This document shows positions 32,601 to 43,654 of a stretch of DNA of 64,000 nucleotides, one piece after another (within the stretch, counting starts at the first letter, position 1; each line of letters begins with the position of its first letter). Location: contig JAFEMH010007447.1 of the NCBI GenBank assembly GCA_022495995.1, forward strand, positions 1-64,000. Reading direction: 5' to 3'. Both the position numbers and the translations under genes were made by a program. This DNA comes from Adenophora triphylla var. japonica (Eukaryota > Streptophyta > Magnoliopsida > Asterales > Campanulaceae). The notes beneath the pieces were generated by a model. That model made no database searches, was not told the origin of the DNA, and was given only the letters and a program-made list of their open reading frames with translations.

Positions 32601-35504
32601 TATATATATATATATATATATATTAAAATAACAGTATGTTTTATGTCAAATAATTAATTGTATAAATGTATAATTATATACTAACAAAATTGATTTGCTT
32701 ACCTATATATATATATTAAAAACAAACAAATATTTTTTTATACGATAAACTCAGGAATACAGAAAATTAGTAATTTATACCATTGATCAGAATACTAACG
32801 AAACAATAACGATAACAAAATCATACCATTGCTGATGTTAGATAAAAAAAAGTATAATTTTCTTATTCACATATCTAACTGAAAATAGGCTTAGTTGGGT
32901 GAGTTGGGTGAGCTACGCTTTAAAGTTCAAAAATTATCTCTATCATGCCACTTTCTAATTGAATTTTTTTGGACATTCATTTTAGGACGGAGGTAGTATT
33001 ATACATAACAGAACAATGTTAACAAATCAGCAAAAGTGACAGTAGAAATTAGCAGTATGCCTCGTCGATACTCGATGGGGCATAGTGAAATTAATTAAAT
33101 TAACGTAATAGTTAGCATTAATTGAACGTTTAATTTAATTTTTTATAGTAAAATAATTAAAAAAAAAATTGTGCTTCAATCCATTTTCATTTTAAACTAA
33201 TTTATTGTATAAAATCAACCCCTATAAATTTTAAAAGTTACTAATTGAATTTCAAATGGATGATTGTGATTGGTGGATGATGGAAAGATTGACCAATGAT
33301 ATTGTGCCACTTGGAGTTTTCTAGGAGCTTGAAAAACTTTTGCTATTATATATAGTAGATTCACAAACTCCTTTTTTTTTTTCGAATTTGTGAGTGACTT
33401 CTTTATAATCTCTTTTGGCTTATTTTGATTAGGATTTGTTTTTTATATTTATGTTTGTGTTTATTATTTTGATTTTGATTTTGATTTTGATTTTGATTTT
33501 AATTTAAATTTTAATTTCAACTTTTATTTTATAACTTTTCGTCTTTATTTTGATTCTATTTCTTGTTTTTTTTCTATTTCTTGTATGTTTGTGAATGTTT
33601 ATTTCACTTTTTAATTATTAGAATTTTAATTTTCGTTTTTTATTTGCATTTTATTTTTCGTATATTTTTATATTGATATTGATTTTCTTTTGTGTATTAG
33701 ATTTTTTTCTTTTTTAATTATTAAAGTATTTTTCATTTTGCTTTTGCTCTTTTTGTAAGACAATTATTTGTGCTTCAATCCATTTTCATTTTTAACTAAT
33801 TTATTGTATAAAATAAACCCCTATAAATTTTTAAAGTTACTAATTGAATTTCAAATAGATGATTGTGAATGGTGGATGATGGAAAGATTGGCCAACGATA
33901 TTGTGCCATTTGGAGTTTTCTAGGAGCTAGAAAATTTTTTGCTATTATATATAGTAGATACCAAAAGACTTAGATTTCTAAAATAGTAGGATTCGAAATT
34001 GAAAGCTTCCAAAGAAAGAAGGAAACTTTCTAATTAAAGAAGGTTACCCAAAAAGAGAAGATGGACCGTAATTAGGAAGCTATCAAGGAATTAGACTTCC
34101 ATTGAAAGGAATGAAATCAAGTGTCCTCTTGAGGAAAGATTTATAAGAAGAAAGTTTCTAAATTAAGAAACTGCTAAATTAGGAAAGTTCCTAAAAATAG
34201 AAAGTTAGTTAACCAATTAAGGTGAGTCTAAGAGTAACTCATAGGTTAACTAAGGAAAGGAAGTATAGGTGCATAAGAAGTAATAAAAGATTACTTGTAC
34301 CTAAGATATGTTATTACGTGATTGTAGATTTCGCGTAAAGGCATTGCTCGAGGAAGGAAGCAAAGCTAAGGTAAGGAATTACGATCCTAAGTACTCTTGT
34401 ATATCAATTTCGTTTGGAAACTCCATCGAGTCTTTTCAAAACGTGAATGTTATCTGTGGCTGATAGTAATTTTTAAAATACTCTTACGAAATGTATCGTC
34501 ATTGGAAATTCTTTATTCTATGATATGTTCTTGTTCATGGAATATCTGCAAATATTGAAATTGCTATGTGTGTTCTTGTACCTATGAATGCACTGTATGT
34601 ATTGACTAGTATGCAATATTATATGCTAGTTATGTTATACTATGCTTAATGAAAAGTAAGTGTAACGGAAAATCGACATACATGTAGGTGATCGATATGG
34701 GAATACTCAATGTAGGGTATAACCCATGAAATTTATGCTTAATGAAAAGCATGTATTATGAAAACACGACATCAATGTAGGTGTTCGTTGTTGGGAATAC
34801 TCAATGTAGGGTATAACCCATGGAATTGACGGAAGGCTGAAAGTATAACAAAAATTGTAGTTGCCACACTTTCTTTGTTATGAAATATACACTTATATGT
34901 TTGTCTATAACCTATCCTTGAATATAATTTTTGAATTCGTTCATTCTAGTCGTCTCCTCATTGTACCGATGAGACCACGTATGAACTTACTGGGCATTGT
35001 TCGCTCATTCCTTCATTTTCTTTGTTCCCCAGGATCGAAATAGAAAGGAGGAGAACCGTCATCAAGAAGAGACGGAGCAATTGAATAGAATAAATTAATT
35101 ATTTAATGATTCCGGATTTCAGAACATTTAGTAGTACTAGTAATTGTACTTAGCCGTTACATCTGATTTTTCCGCACTTATGTAATGGTTTGACTTAAGT
35201 TACCGTTATGGACCCGTCTTTTGGGGTATTTATTTATGTTTATGAAATTATTTAAATTATGGAAATTCGGGGTCGTTACAAGCACAAACACCAGAACATC
35301 TCAAAATCTTCATAAATCCATCAGAGAAAATGCTATCAACAAAATACATGTGATTCCTAGCCATGACTGAATCAATAATAAGTCCCAATCAATATATTTT
35401 CTCAGGAAAAAAAATAATTTCACTCAAAACAACATCAGAAAATAACAAATTAAATCCTTAAATACTGAATTAAGAAAGAACATACAGAGGGTAACTAAAT
35501 GGAA

Positions 35505-35672
35505 GGGCTGATGAACATGAAGGAGGCAAATCTTTTTTCCAGAGCCACCAAAGCACTTCAAAACCCACGAAATAATTAATTGAGTTTCCTTCAAATTCTT
35601 CCCCACAGCAACAAATACTGTGTTTTCAACATCTTCATTGATTCCCATTTCTCTCCCTCCTTCACTTCCCAT
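35505..35672 (-). pseudogene. Captured first exon of a USP/U-box (PUB33-like) gene (in HelB)
   Basis: The frame starts MGSEGGREMG and continues NTVFVAVGKNLKETQLIISW and KKICLLHVHQP. This is the first strand-helix-strand of the universal-stress-protein domain at the N-terminus of plant U-box kinases such as PUB32-PUB36. Homology stops after HVHQP (about 35505), where the parent exon would be expected to be spliced; no good donor remains. It lies about 140 bp downstream of the RabE exon, in the same direction. No U-box or kinase follows. Confidence 0.7.
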
Positions 35673-35811
35673 TCTCTCTCCTCGCCGGAATCAATGGCGG
35701 AATCACACACATCCAACGAATTTCAACAAAATGAAAAATTAATTTGAATTTGAAATTGGAGCTAACAAAACCCTACATGAGACGGAGAAAGAGAGGAGAG
35801 AGAGGACTTGC

Positions 35812-35884
35812 CGCTGTCGCCGATTAGAAGGAGCTTGATGAGGTAGTCGTAATCGGCACGAGCTCTAGTAGGTGCAGATGCCAT
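35812..35884 (-). pseudogene. Captured first exon of a RabE/Rab8-type small GTPase gene (in HelB)
   Basis: ATG at 35884 encodes [20 protein letters not shown] followed by IGDS, the N-terminus of plant RabE (Rab8/ARA3-like) GTPases of secretory traffic, stopping inside the P-loop (GDSG...). The exon ends at G 35812, followed by GCAAGT, a GC-type donor or a mutated GTAAGT. The next exon (rest of the P-loop, switch regions) is absent. A purine-rich leader precedes the ATG. It is a fragment without GTPase function. Confidence 0.8.
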
Positions 35885-36286
35885 ATTCACCGACATCAGA
35901 AGCTCCGGCCCGTCTCGAGAGTAGAAAGAGATCGGAGAGAGTCGATCAATCTCGGAGAGAGGCCTTTCCGATTATCTCTCCGATCTGTATGAATTGTTTC
36001 ACCGATTTCTACTAAATAATTTTTTTTAAGGCAAAACGGGAAAGGAAGTGAATAATGAGGGCAAAATGGTCATTTCGCCGATTGGAACTGTTCATGCTAC
36101 AGTGCCAAAACCGCTTCCATTTATACTATAGATTAATGCCTCGACCAGCACCTATTCCGATAAGAACCGCCTTTCGATGAAGCCAAAATGATTGACAAAC
36201 ATCTACGGAGCTTTCTAATGTCTACGATGTAAGCTTGCGCTACATCTGTTTTTACTTCATATTTCATATTAAATTAACAACATATT

Positions 36287-37146
36287 TGATGACGCCAATG
36301 ATTTCAGGGTCAGAGCGGTTCGTAGGATATCTGGCAGGATATTTGATTGGTGCGGTACCTAAGATCACAACACAGAAATGACGCACCGTTAAGGTCAAAG
36401 TTGGATGTTAATCCAACTTAGGCCCTCGGGTGTGAGGATAAGATATCAATGAAGGATATAATAACCTAAGAATAAGACCTTGGAATGTCTTAGAGTGTGT
36501 GTGTGTTTAGGGTTTGAGCAATATGGCTTACAATATAGATTTGACACTTACCTTGTCCAAGGGGACAAAGGTCTTCTATTTATAGGCAATCGGGATCTGC
36601 TCGCTGACGTAAGTCATGAGGTCAGCCCTAAGGGGTACTTTAGTCTTTGACCGCATACATGTGTCCGCATCTGATTGGGTCTGTTAGGGAAGGAATATTC
36701 ACTGTTAGAGGGGTTGTCGCTGATGTGGACATGAGCCGTGTATTCGGCGCGGCGCATTAAATGAAATAGTAGGCGCATGAGCCATGCATTCAATGCGATG
36801 GGAGTGAGCCGGTTACTGTACTGTCAAAGCCAGTAAGTAAACTTGCTCAATAAGCTTTGATATCGATCGGGAGTCCGGTGGGATAACCGGGAGTCTGGTA
36901 TGAGACCGCGGTCAACACCTTAGGCGCGGTCAACGGTAATTGACGCGAACACGGATGTTGCGGTCATAACTCCTGCGGTCACCAGGCTGACGGTCAGGAT
37001 CCCTTCGATATTGACGGGGATGGGATGAGAGGAACGCGGTCTTGACCTTGAGGGTCTATCTGTCCGCGGTCTAGGATACGCCACATCATACTGGGCCTTT
37101 GGACCAGATCGAGCTTGGGCCCGGTCTAGCTGGTCTGGACTCATCA
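36287..37146. mobile_element. Solo LTR, 860 bp (TSD ATATT)
   Basis: Begins TGATGACGCC and ends GGACTCATCA, with the terminal TGATGA/TCATCA inverted. ATATT flanks both sides (36282-36286 and 37147-37151). There is no internal coding region. The right third is GC-rich with repeated GCGGTC motifs. TATTTATAGGC near 36580 reads on the - strand as a TATA-like CCTATAAATA, suggesting - strand orientation. Family not recognised. Confidence 0.75.
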
Positions 37147-37151
37147 ATATT

Positions 37152-37739
37152 TAATAACAGATTTGTTATTCACGCTCTCAACATTACTAATACTTTCGCA
37201 CTATTAAGTTTACCTAAAAAATTAAACATTCAATAATCTATACAAAACCATTATTCCTATTTCACCCTTTAAAATCCTTAAATAATCACCTATTTAAATT
37301 TAACAAAACACACTCTTACACCCAATCTTCATTTCTCCGGCCAATCTTCATCTTCTCCTATCAACTCTTCATCGTATTCGACCTATTTTCATCTTCTCCG
37401 ATCAACTCTTCATATTTTCGGGTCAACCCTTCCTTCATCTTTCGCAAATCTAGAAAATAAATGCCCCTTCCAAATCACCGTCATATCCTCTCGCCATATC
37501 ATATCTTTCATTTCCTAATCTTTGACCATATATGCAATCTTGGACAAAAGAAGTAAAAGAAAAATTAAGGGGTTTTTGTTTGTTCGGTCAAAACACACCA
37601 AATAATATTACCATTTTCGGTCATCAGTGGCCAAAATATTACTCGTTGTTCGGTCGTTTTTGACCAAACATTGTAATTTTGTTCGGTTAAAATTACCAAA
37701 CAAGTTGACATTGTTTGGACAACATTATTACTTGCAGGG
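37152..37739. other. Intergenic, short simple repeats only
   Basis: AT-rich, with imperfect copies of a CTTCATCTTCTCCGATCAAC-like phrase (37320-37440) and TTCGGTCA/ACCAAA inverted phrases (37590-37730). No gene seen. C1 homology begins after this. Confidence 0.4.
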
Positions 37740-37779
37740 TAATATTCATATGGCCAACATTGTTACTTGCAAGGTGGTT

Positions 37780-38317
37780 GGTTGGCTCTATCAAGCTGCG
37801 GACTCATGATGGTAAGTTCTGCACTTTGAACGACTTGAGACACGTAACACACATGACGAAGAATCTGATTTCTCTTATTTAGCTAGACAACAAAGGGTAC
37901 AACTTTAAAGGTAAAGGTGGAGTAGTTTATGTTTACAAAGGTTTTGGAGTGATTATGATATTCCTTAATCGGGGTTCCTTGTATTTCCTCCAAGGAAGGA
38001 CGCTTTCTGGGTCAGTATTGATTGCATCATATGAAGTGGTCAAGGAGGATATGACCAAGTTGTGACATATTAGGCTTGGGAACATGAGCATTAGAGGGAT
38101 GCATATATTGGCGAAACATGATCTTTTATGTGACCATAAGGTCAAGGATCTTAAGTTTTGTGAACATTGTGTACTTGGGAAGATGCATCGAAGAAAGTTT
38201 CCAAAGAGGGTTCATAGAACAAAGGGCAAGCTGGATTACATTCACTCGGATGGTTGGGGACCTTCAGGTCTGGAATCATTGAGGGGTCACAAGTATTTTT
38301 TGTCTGTGATTGATGAC
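37780..38317 (+). pseudogene. C1 protease/integrase junction and integrase N-terminal part
   Basis: Frames with stops read LNDLRHVTHMTKNLISL, then SLYFLQGRTLSGS, then an open part from 38084. That part has the GAG-pre-integrase zinc motif (CEHCVLGKMHRRKF with upstream H residues) and the integrase core start LDYIHSDGWGPSG and KYFLSVIDD. The reading stops exactly where the C2 LTR begins. Copia integrase would insert element cDNA. Confidence 0.8.
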
Positions 38318-39671
38318 TGTAGGGTTTTACGGGTCCATGCGCAGCGGAATTAAGCATCAAATAACATAAAACCCAAGAAGCCTAGGATCCGTTCTATACA
38401 ATTAACTTGAAACTATGAGATAGATGTAACCAACCTTGTTTGCTTTCCGTTCTCGAGCTATCGAACGATTTGATTATGTGATTTCGAATCACAAACTTCG
38501 TTCTTCAGATTGCTTGAACTCTAGGCCTTGATCGATGAACGAGCGAAGACCCTCTTTCGGTATCCACACCTTTGAATGAATCCAAGAACAATTTCTTGAA
38601 GATTGCTAGATCCTATAAATCTTGGAATAATATTGAGAATATTGTTTTGAATTTCTTTTCAGAATTTCGACTAGCTTTTTAGGGCTGACGAACTGTTATA
38701 TTTATACTACTTTAGCATCAATATGTGTTTCCTAATCGAATTAGGAAACCAGTCCAAAATTAACTCTGTGGACTTATAGTGTCGCACGACCAGGCGAGTC
38801 ACATGGACTTGTTATGTCGCGTGATACAATGAGTCACCACAGGTTTTTCTCAATCATTCTCCCCATGGTTTAATCAATCCATTCTAGTTGTGTGTGACCC
38901 AATAGGATTACATTATGTTGGCAATGAGTTCGATTATATCGACTCTCATAAGACATAAGTGGACTCTAGAAAGCCATTATGTCTACCCAAATAATGTAAC
39001 GTAAGAGTTCACGTTTCCAATGGTACACTTTCATTTCTCCCTTTGTCTCACGATGTCATATTGAACACAAGTCATGGTCATAGTCAACTTGTCTTTGTTC
39101 AATGCTTTCTCGATTCCGAGTATAATGATAATTCCAATCATATTGGGGTACGACCATACACTTTCATCATTATCACTCATCGAGGGGCCCAAGCAAAACA
39201 TCTCTCTTTCGAGGGACAAATTCCATCTTGACTTATCATCCTTCCCATCATGAATCCGATCATGCCAAAATTAGCCTTTATAAATATCGTGTTAAGAAAA
39301 CGTTTGACTAAAATCAAACATGACTTTCATCATATGTAAGGTCATGATAATCTCAGGTCTAGGGACTAAATGAAGTAACCTTATGAGATTTAATTATGAC
39401 ATTTGACCATGACATAAATCTCATGTGGGTCAAGTCCAGTCACTTGTTCTCTAACAAGTACCCATAATTTCAATGTGCATCTCTATGCATATAATCATCG
39501 TATGATTATCCATTGACAATTATACTAATTATTCTCTTAATAATCAGGGACGGAGATTATTATAAATAAATATACAAAGCATATATAATAATCAAATGAT
39601 AAACATCTCATATAATAAATAATGTCAACACATAAGTCTATCAATCATAGGCCTAGGGCATAACACTAACA
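38318..39671 (-). repeat. 3' LTR of C2 (1354 bp)
   Basis: On the - strand it starts TGTTAGTGTTATGCCCTAGG and ends CGTAAAACCCTACA; the 5' LTR ends CCCAACA, so one base near the end differs. CG-rich phrases TGTCGCACGAC and TGTCGCGTGATACA occur near 38785 and 38815. Short open frames within it are not genes. Confidence 0.9.
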
Positions 39672-39684
39672 GTCTCCCACTTGC
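39672..39684 (-). promoter_or_regulatory. Polypurine tract of C2
   Basis: AAGTGGGAGAC on the - strand directly before the 3' LTR start TGTTAGTG. Confidence 0.7.
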
Positions 39685-39685
39685 A

Positions 39686-41944
39686 CTAGGCCCAATCTCT
39701 CATGTATCGAATACCCATGGACCTAACATGACCATCATGCTTGGCTTGCGGGAGAGCCTTAGTTAATGGGTCCGCCACATTGTCATCAGTGTCTACTCTG
39801 CATATCTTTACGTCTTCCCTTTCACATATCTCTCGGATAATGTGGAAATGTCGAAGTATGTGTTTGGATCTCTGGTGTGACCTTGGTTCCTTTACTTGTG
39901 CAATGGCACCATTGTTGTCACAGTAAAGTTCAATAGGATCTCTGATGCTTGGAACGACTTCCAAATCACTAATGATCTTTTTGATCCAAACGACTTCCTT
40001 AGCTGCATCAGATGCTGCTATGTACTCAGCTTCGGTTGTAGAATCAGCGACGGTACTTTGCTTGGAACTTTTCCAACTCACAGTGCCTCCATTAAGCGTA
40101 AACAAAAATCCAGACTGCGATCTGAAATCATCCTTATCGGTTTGAAAGCTAGCATCTGTGTAGCCTTTTACTACAAGATCTTCTTCCATTCCTCCAAAGA
40201 CCAAGAATACATCCTTAGTTCTTCGTAAGTACTTAAGGATATTCTTGACTGCTATCCAATGTGGTTTGCCGGGATCCGATTGGTACCTACTTGTCATGCT
40301 TAGAGCACACGAGACATCGGGTCTAGTACATAACATATCATACATGATAGACCCAATTGCCGAAGCATATGAAATACCATTCATTCTCTTTCGCTCATCA
40401 TTAGTTTTAGGACTTTGATTCTTGCTAAGAGATATACCATATAACATTGGCAAGTTTCCTCTTTTAAAATTTTTCATTTGGAATCTTCTAAGAACCTTGT
40501 CAATGTAAGTACTTTGACTTAAACCAATCATCCTCTTGAATCTATCTCTATAGATCTTGATACCAAGGATATATGCAGCTTCGCCCATATCTTTCATTGA
40601 AAAGCACTTTCCTAACCAAGACTTGACAGTCTGTAGTGCAGGAACGTCATTTCCAATGAGTAAGATATCGTCGACATACAACACCAAAAATAGTGTTACG
40701 CTCCCACTAATTTTCTTGTATACACAAGGTTCATCTTCGTTCTTGATAAAGCCAAACTCTTTGATTGCTTCATCAAAACGTAGATTCCAACTCCTAGAAG
40801 CTTGCTTCAATCCATAAATATATTTCTGCAACTTACACACCTTGTTAGAATTTTCTGGATTGACAAAACCTTCAGGTTGTATCATGTATACATCCTCAAG
40901 TAACTTCCCATTAAGGAAAGCTATTTTGACATCCATTTGCCATATCTCATAGTCATAATATGCGGCTATGGCAAATAAAATTCTAATAGACTTAAGCATA
41001 GCTACAGGCGAAAAGGTTTCATCATAGTCTATGCCATGAATCTGCCTATATCCCTTAGCTACAAGCCTAGCCTTGTAGGTGTGCACCTTTCCATCCATGT
41101 CGGTCTTCTTCTTGAAGACCCACTTGCACCCTATGGTTTTTACACCTTCGGGTGGATCAATCAAGTTCCAAACTTGATTATCAGCCATGGATTGCAACTC
41201 GGACTTCATGGCTTCTTGCCATTTTTCCGAATCAGGAGCGGCCATCGCCTCTTGATAGCAAGTAGGTTCATCGTTTTCGATTAACTCCACTTCATCACTT
41301 TCTGTAACGAGAAATTCATATCTCTCGGGTTCGGATCGTGACCTACCACTTCGGCGAAGAACTTGTGCATCTTGAACCGGTTCCACATCTACTTGTGAAT
41401 TTGGTTCAGTCTCTACCATTGGTTCAATGTTATTTTCGGGTTCTCGAATTTCTTCGAGATCTATTTTACTCCCACTGGTTCCTTTGCGAAGAAACTCCTT
41501 TTCTAAGAAAGTACCATTTCGAGCAACAAACACTTTGTTCTCATTTCGTTTGTAGAAATAGTATCCTTTGGTTTTCTTAGGATAACCCACGAAAACACAT
41601 TTGTCAGACTTAGGTGCTAGCTTGTCAGAAGTTAACTTCTTGACATATGCATCGCAACCCCAAATCTTCATGAAAGACAAACTAGGTTTTCTTCCATGCC
41701 ACATCTCATATGGGGTCTTTTGAACCGATTTGGTAGGAACTCTGTTTATTGTGAAAGCAGCAGATTCTAGTGCATGTCCCCAAAAGGATAAAGGAAGCTC
41801 AACTTGACTCATCATAGAACGAATCATGTCCAACAAAGTTCTATTCCTCCTCTCAGACACACCATTCCATTGTGGTGTTCCGGGTGGAGAGAGTTCTGAA
41901 ACGATTCCACAACTCTTAAGATGACTGTCAAATTCTTGGCTCAA
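39686..41944 (-). pseudogene. Integrase C-terminal half, reverse transcriptase and RNase H of C2 (752 codons open)
   Basis: Begins just after a TAA (41945-41947) inside the integrase core. It has GTPQWNGVSERRNRTLLDM with the catalytic Glu, AFTINRVPTK and GCDAYV (integrase C-terminus). Reverse transcriptase follows: KARLVAKGYRQIHGIDYDET, QMDVKIAFLNG with the first Asp, YGLKQASRSW, and LYVDDILLIG. RNase H follows: GYTDASFQTDKDD, STTEAEYIAA, YCDNNGAI and HFHIIRE, to the end MRDWA. All catalytic boxes look intact, so only the upstream stops block expression. Confidence 0.92.
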
Positions 41945-42010
41945 TTATTCACCACCTCGATCGGATCGAAGTACTTTAATAGTTTTGCCAAGTTGATTTT
42001 GTACCTCATT

Positions 42011-42688
42011 TTAAAATATTCGAAATATTTCAAACGATTCACTTTTATGTTTCATTAGATAAACATATCCAAATCTACTATAATCATCAGTGAATGTTAT
42101 GAAGTACCGAAATCCTTCCCTAGCATCGCTACTCATAGGCCCACATACATCGGTATGTATGAGTCCTAATAAGTCGCCCGCCCTTTCACCAGTTTTGGTA
42201 AATGGGTCCTTGGTCATCTTGCCAAGTAAACAAGATTCGCATGTCTCATAAGATTCATAATCATGTGAGTCTAAAAATCCATCTTTGTGGAGTTTAGAGA
42301 TGCATTTCTCATTTATGTGACCAAGACGACAATGCCATAAGTAAGTGTGGTTTACATCATTGGGTTTAGATCTCTTGTTAATGTTATAGACATCATTATC
42401 ACGATTTTCAACATCAAGAATATAAAGGCCATTGAATGAAACAGCAGTACAATAATGCATATCACTCTTGTAAATGGAAAATTTCTTATCACATATAAGA
42501 AAATTAAAACCTTCATTATCCAAACATGAAATTGAAATAATATTCCTACTTAAAGCTGAAACATAATAACAATTGTTCAAAACAAGTATTAGTCCACTAG
42601 GTAAAGTAACTTCATAAGTTCCTACGGCTAATGCAACAACTCTTGCTCCATTCCCCACACGTAGGTCCACTTCACCTTCCTCAAGCAT
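42011..42688 (-). pseudogene. Protease end, GAG-pre-integrase and integrase start of C2
   Basis: Same frame as gag. After the protease remainder comes the zinc domain LWHCRLGHINEKCISKLHKD ... CESCLLGKMTK (H, H, C, C) and the integrase core start LGLIHTDVCGPMS (first catalytic Asp), then YFITFTDDYSRFGYVYLMKH. The frame meets TAA at 42011-42013, in the middle of the core. Confidence 0.88.
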
Positions 42689-42706
42689 CCTTCTGTTCTT
42701 TAGACC

Positions 42707-43654
42707 CTACACATTTAAACAAATGTGAGTTCCACATCCGGTATCCAATACCCAAGAACTAGAAGTAGATAGGAATATATCTATAACAAAGATACCTGAA
42801 GTCGAAGCAACTCCTTTGCTCTTCTTCAGTGCTTCCTTGTATTTTGCGCAGTTTCTCCTCCAATGTCCAATCTCATTGCAATGGAAGCAGACTGCGTCCT
42901 CTTGGGACTTGGGCTTAGCCTCTTTAGGCTTGGAAGCCTCTTTGGGTTTAGCAACATTTGCCTTAGGATTAGCAACTTTTACCTTTCCTTTACCCTTGAA
43001 ACCCTTCCCCTTGTTAACCATCAACACTTGATCGGTTTTCTTCTCGACAATATTGGTTTCCGCAGTGTTCAACATTTGAACTAACTTGGAAAGGCTTTTA
43101 TTCATTCCACCCATGTTATAGTGCATTATGAAATGACTAAAACTTTTGGGCAATGAATTCAATATTATGTCGGTAGCCAACTATTGGCTAATTGGAAAAC
43201 CGAGCCTATCAAGATGCTCAATGTGGCCCTTCAACTTAAGAGCATGGGGACCAACAGCTTGTCCTTCACTCATCTTGCATGAGGTCAAGACCTTAACTGT
43301 GTTATACCTTTCTTGCCTAGCTTGAACTTGGAATATTTCCATCAGTCGATTGTTTAGATCAAATGTCCCCAAGTGCTCAAGATCCTTCTGAAGGTTCTTG
43401 CACATGGCGGAGAGCATGAGGCAACCAACATCTACAAAATCACGCTTGTGTTTCAGATATTGATCCCTCACTACCCTATTAGCATTGGCAGAAGGTTCAG
43501 GTGGAATAGGTTCCTCGAGAACGTACAACTTTTCTTCTTGTTTGAGAACAATTCTCAAACTGCGGATCCAATCCATATAGTTTGTACCATTCTCTTCCAA
43601 CTTTTCCTTCTCAAGGACAGATCGCATTGAAAAGTGATTATTGTTTGATGCCAT
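42707..43654 (-). pseudogene. gag of C2 with one in-frame stop
   Basis: The frame opens at 43654 and reads the copia gag (YMDWIRSLRIVLKQEEKLYV; then MLSAMCKNLQKDLEHLG) to a TAG at 43181-43183. It continues in the same frame to 42707. The second half has a lysine/alanine/proline-rich part and a CCHC zinc knuckle, CFHCNEIGHWRRNC, followed by the protease start WVLDTGCGTHICLNV (DTG). Another TAG follows at 42707-42709. Gag would form virus-like particles. No frameshift is needed. Confidence 0.88.

Larger units (their letters stand above)
31457..33958 (-). mobile_element. HelC: Helitron with helicase remnant and two 5' termini, nested in the solo LTR
   Basis: The - strand 3' end is the hairpin CCCGTCGG-AGAC-CGACGGG, then TTACTCA and CTAG (31460-31457), followed by T. 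The 5' end TCTACTATATATAATAGC occurs twice: at 33958 and, with about 190 bp of attached homologous sequence, at 33359. Both are preceded by A. The outer one rejoins the solo LTR. It encodes a helicase C-terminal piece (31653-31937) and contains two MITEs and TA microsatellites. The family differs from HelA/HelB in hairpin sequence. Confidence 0.8.
30235..35280 (+). mobile_element. Large solo LTR inside HelB (TSD AGCAC), interrupted by HelC
   Basis: Begins TGTAAAGACCCGAAAAATTT and ends AAATTCGGGGTCGTTACA, so the ends are TG...CA and also imperfectly inverted. Flanked by AGCAC at 30230-30234 and 35281-35285. Removing HelC leaves about 2.54 kb with no gag or pol, so a solo LTR of a long-LTR family (possibly Tekay-type gypsy, by the GACCCGA/GTCGTTACA ends) fits best. 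A TATAAATAA at about 30417 and a G/C-rich stretch after it mark the likely promoter. Confidence 0.75.
29629..36132 (-). mobile_element. HelB: 6.5-kb gene-capturing Helitron, containing nested insertions
   Basis: On the - strand the 5' end is TCTATAGTATAAATGG at 36132, preceded by A. The 3' end is the hairpin CCCGTGTCC-TC-GGACACGGG, then CATATGTA and CTAG at 29632-29629, followed by T. These termini match HelA. The segment carries first exons of two unrelated genes in the element's own direction (35812-35884 and about 35505-35672), the expected pattern of Helitron capture. No Rep/helicase of its own family is seen, so it is non-autonomous. Without the nested solo LTR its own sequence is about 1.5 kb. 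Confidence 0.82.

Noticed and set aside
30235..35280. DNA transposon with terminal inverted repeats, suggested by the TGTAAAGACCC/GGGTCGTTACA ends
   Set aside because: The TG...CA ends and 5-bp duplication fit an LTR better; no transposase was seen and the inverted similarity is short and imperfect.
39031..39231. Short open frames in the C2 LTRs (also near 45762 and 58692)
   Set aside because: The same LTR sequence in three copies; frames differ through small indels and show no coding signature.
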